From NCBI RefSeq assembly GCF_008124875.1, contig NZ_VNIA01000001.1:698721-762720 (forward strand): DNA of 64,000 nucleotides. Reading direction: 5' to 3'. How positions within the stretch are numbered: position 1 is the stretch's first letter; each line of letters opens with the position of its first letter. The translations under genes and the position numbers were made by a program. Shown here piece after piece: positions 62,605-64,000 of this stretch. The DNA is from Tenacibaculum adriaticum (GTDB lineage: Bacteria > Bacteroidota > Bacteroidia > Flavobacteriales > Flavobacteriaceae). The notes beneath the pieces are model-generated. The model had not been told where the DNA came from. It saw only the letters and a list, made by a program, of their open reading frames with translations, and searched no databases.

Positions 62605-63267
62605 ATGAAACATTGTATAGTCAGTCTTTTTTTTATTTTTATTTCTATGATTTCTTTTTCCCAGAAAGATTCATTGCAATTAGGAGACTCCTACTGGGAG
62701 GATCAGTTATATTTGAATATTACTTATAATATATTAGATAAGCAACCAACAGGTTTTGGAAATGGAGGTTTTTCATATGGATTTTCCGCAGGGTATATTA
62801 AAGATATTCCTTTCAACAGAAGAGGCAATTTTTCAACAGGAATTGGTATAGGCTACAATTACGATTCATTTAGTCATAACTTAACTCCTAATAATGTTGA
62901 TTTTACTTCAAACCCTGATGCAATATCAAGTCAAATAGGATTACATAATTTAGAGTTTCCAATTCAAATTAGATGGAGAACGTCAGATGCTGTTACGTAT
63001 TCATTTTGGAGAATATATACAGGTGTAAAGTTAAGTTATAATCTATCTAATAACTTTACATACACTATCGATAATGAAAAGTTCAGTTTTACTAATATTG
63101 ATAAATATAATAATTTTCAAACAGGATTAGAACTGTCTGTAGGTTATGGTGCATTTAATTTATATGTGTATTACGGTTTAACACCTATGTATAAGGATGC
63201 TTATATTGATAATGAAAAAATAGACACAACTATTACTAAATTTGGATTGATTTTTTTTCTTTTATAA
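62605..63267 (+). CDS. outer-membrane beta-barrel protein, PorT-like
   Basis: 220 residues; signal peptide to about ISFSQ. Eight or so amphipathic strands: DQLYLNITYNIL, FSYGFSAGYIKDIPFN, GNFSTGIGIGYNYDSF, LHNLEFPIQIRWRT, WRIYTGVKLSYNLS, FQTGLELSVGYGAFNLYVYYGL and FGLIFFLL at the C-terminus. It resembles the PorT-type barrels of Bacteroidota, some of which assist type IX secretion, and its place after exbB-exbD genes supports an envelope role. PorT itself is not certain. Confidence 0.68.
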   Translation: MKHCIVSLFFIFISMISFSQKDSLQLGDSYWEDQLYLNITYNILDKQPTGFGNGGFSYGFSAGYIKDIPFNRRGNFSTGIGIGYNYDSFSHNLTPNNVDFTSNPDAISSQIGLHNLEFPIQIRWRTSDAVTYSFWRIYTGVKLSYNLSNNFTYTIDNEKFSFTNIDKYNNFQTGLELSVGYGAFNLYVYYGLTPMYKDAYIDNEKIDTTITKFGLIFFLL

Positions 63268-63861
63268 CACCCAAAAGACTAAAAACTGACTAATAACCCC
63301 AATAAAAAACCCCATATAGACTTCTCTAGGAGTATGTGCTTTTAAATATAGTCTTGAGCTGGCTAATAAGCCTGATAAGATTATAAGGACTAAGATAACA
63401 GGAAGTATAGATATATTATGACTTTGTTGAAAAAGTAAAAAATATCCAACAGCATTTCCCATAGAAAGTAAATGTAGACTGGTTTTCTCTTTAAAAAGAA
63501 AAATAAAATAAACTAGTGTTAAACTTAATGAGGTTCCGTAAAATAAGTAGCTAAACTCTCTAGTTACTGATGTACTCATTAAGCTTTTTCCAACGAAAAA
63601 AAACAACCCTGTCATAAAAAGAATTGGAATTTTCCTTTCAGGAATAGTTTTTACTTGATACGTTTCTATTACTCCAATTGCGCGTAAAAAAATTAAAAGG
63701 AGAATAGGAATAATGTAGGTAGAAATAAATACCATACTTAGTACAGCTAATTGCTGTTCTCTTGTAATTTTTACTTCTGATAAAATAAAAAACAAAAGTA
63801 CACCCACAGTAGGCATAACAATGGGGTGTAATATTGCAGATATAAACTTATACCAACGCAT
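63262..63861 (-). CDS. PAP2-like integral membrane protein
   Basis: 199 residues, six or so helices. The third PAP2 motif is partly kept: SRLYLKAHTPREV has SR-x5-H-x3 followed by Glu instead of Asp. The PSGH motif is replaced by SMGNAVGYF and the first motif is only hinted at (KTIPERKIP). It may be a divergent or inactive lipid phosphatase relative. Its ATG overlaps the rpoN stop by one base (TAATG), so it is translated with rpoN. It is convergent with the barrel gene; the two stop codons overlap. Confidence 0.72.
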   Translation of the reverse strand: MRWYKFISAILHPIVMPTVGVLLFFILSEVKITREQQLAVLSMVFISTYIIPILLLIFLRAIGVIETYQVKTIPERKIPILFMTGLFFFVGKSLMSTSVTREFSYLFYGTSLSLTLVYFIFLFKEKTSLHLLSMGNAVGYFLLFQQSHNISILPVILVLIILSGLLASSRLYLKAHTPREVYMGFFIGVISQFLVFWVL

Positions 63862-64000
63862 TAAATTTCTTTACGAAGGCGTGCTACAGATATATCTAAT
63901 TGTTCACGGTATTTAGCTACCGTTCTTCTAGCAATAGGATACCCTTTTTCTTTTAAAAGTAGTGCTAGTTTTTCATCTGTTAAAGGTTTTCTTTTGTCCT
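63861..64000 (-). CDS. rpoN: RNA polymerase sigma-54 factor, C-terminal fragment
   Basis: The minus strand reads in from the window edge for 45 codons before TAA at 63861. It contains ARRTVAKYRE, the RpoN box that recognises the -24 promoter element, followed by the family's short C-terminus (LDISVARLRKEI). The rest lies outside the window. It is coupled to the PAP2-like gene by the TAATG overlap. Confidence 0.93.
   Translation of the reverse strand, partial: DKRKPLTDEKLALLLKEKGYPIARRTVAKYREQLDISVARLRKEI

Noticed and set aside
1-64000. CRISPR array, prophage or insertion sequence
   Set aside because: No regularly spaced direct repeats, no transposase, integrase or phage structural genes were found on either strand.

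Overview
The window reads as chromosome of a low-GC marine-type member of the Flavobacteriaceae (Bacteroidota). The evidence is the AT-rich coding style, the recurrent flavobacterial -7 promoter element TAnnTTTG instead of TATAAT, few Shine-Dalgarno sequences, a CzcA-type pump fused to its outer-membrane channel, an SDR-type threonine dehydrogenase, DUF3098 and DUF2202 proteins, and the order ftsX-DUF3098-uppP-truB. A genus such as Tenacibaculum or Polaribacter is a guess only. There is no phage, IS element or CRISPR array.

Layout. 1-2302: end of a siderophore-linked PepSY membrane protein and a secreted esterase. 2451-8605: MarR-controlled RND efflux operon behind a perfect 44-bp palindrome. 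8659-14313: redox-stress cluster with two DUF2202 ferritin-like proteins, a sulfide:quinone oxidoreductase-like flavoprotein, a 44-residue peptide, a peroxiredoxin, a DUF6799 protein and a beta-barrel. 14348-20802: second RND operon ending in a DUF2892 protein and carrying a palindromic repeat element. 20890-26853: heavy-metal efflux operon whose pump and TolC channel share one reading frame. 26868-32894: e(P4)-type phosphatase, universal stress protein, small membrane protein, then hydrolase, phosphoribosyltransferase and PEP synthase. 32942-34080: terminator, tRNA-Met and prenyl diphosphate synthase. 34155-40829: TetR-controlled third RND operon. 40904-47990: housekeeping genes (recX, tdh, truB, uppP, ftsX, mce) plus small lipoproteins. 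48003-48294: two candidate minus-strand small RNAs or leaders. 48474-51218: lipoprotein, multi-pass membrane protein, histidine kinase and response regulator. 51253-58809: rbfA, a LolC/E-like permease, an unknown Cys-rich lipoprotein with a membrane partner, dusB, lepA and a zinc peptidase. 58903-64000: asparaginase, an ExbB/ExbD energiser cluster, a beta-barrel, a PAP2-like protein and the end of rpoN.

The strongest new signal is regulatory. Between 8659 and 29180 there are nine 5-4-5 dyads of two kinds, ATGAY-N4-GTCAT (five) and GTAAC-N4-GTTAC (four, one degenerate). In eight of the nine the dyad centre lies exactly 29.5 bp before the first base of a full or near match to TAnnTTTG/A. That puts it near -41.5 from the expected transcription start, the geometry of class II activation by Crp/Fnr-family proteins. 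The sites sit before the ferritin-like, SQR, DUF6799, Usp, hydrolase-PRTase-ppsA, RND and metal-efflux units, so most of the 8.6-32.9 kb segment looks like one coordinated regulon with two inputs. The regulators are not in the window.

Other points of note: four genes whose -7 element ends exactly 4 nt before the ATG (apparently leaderless mRNAs); an internal signal peptide inside the pump-channel fusion, suggesting a polyprotein cut by signal peptidase; and a possible attenuator or small RNA upstream of mce.
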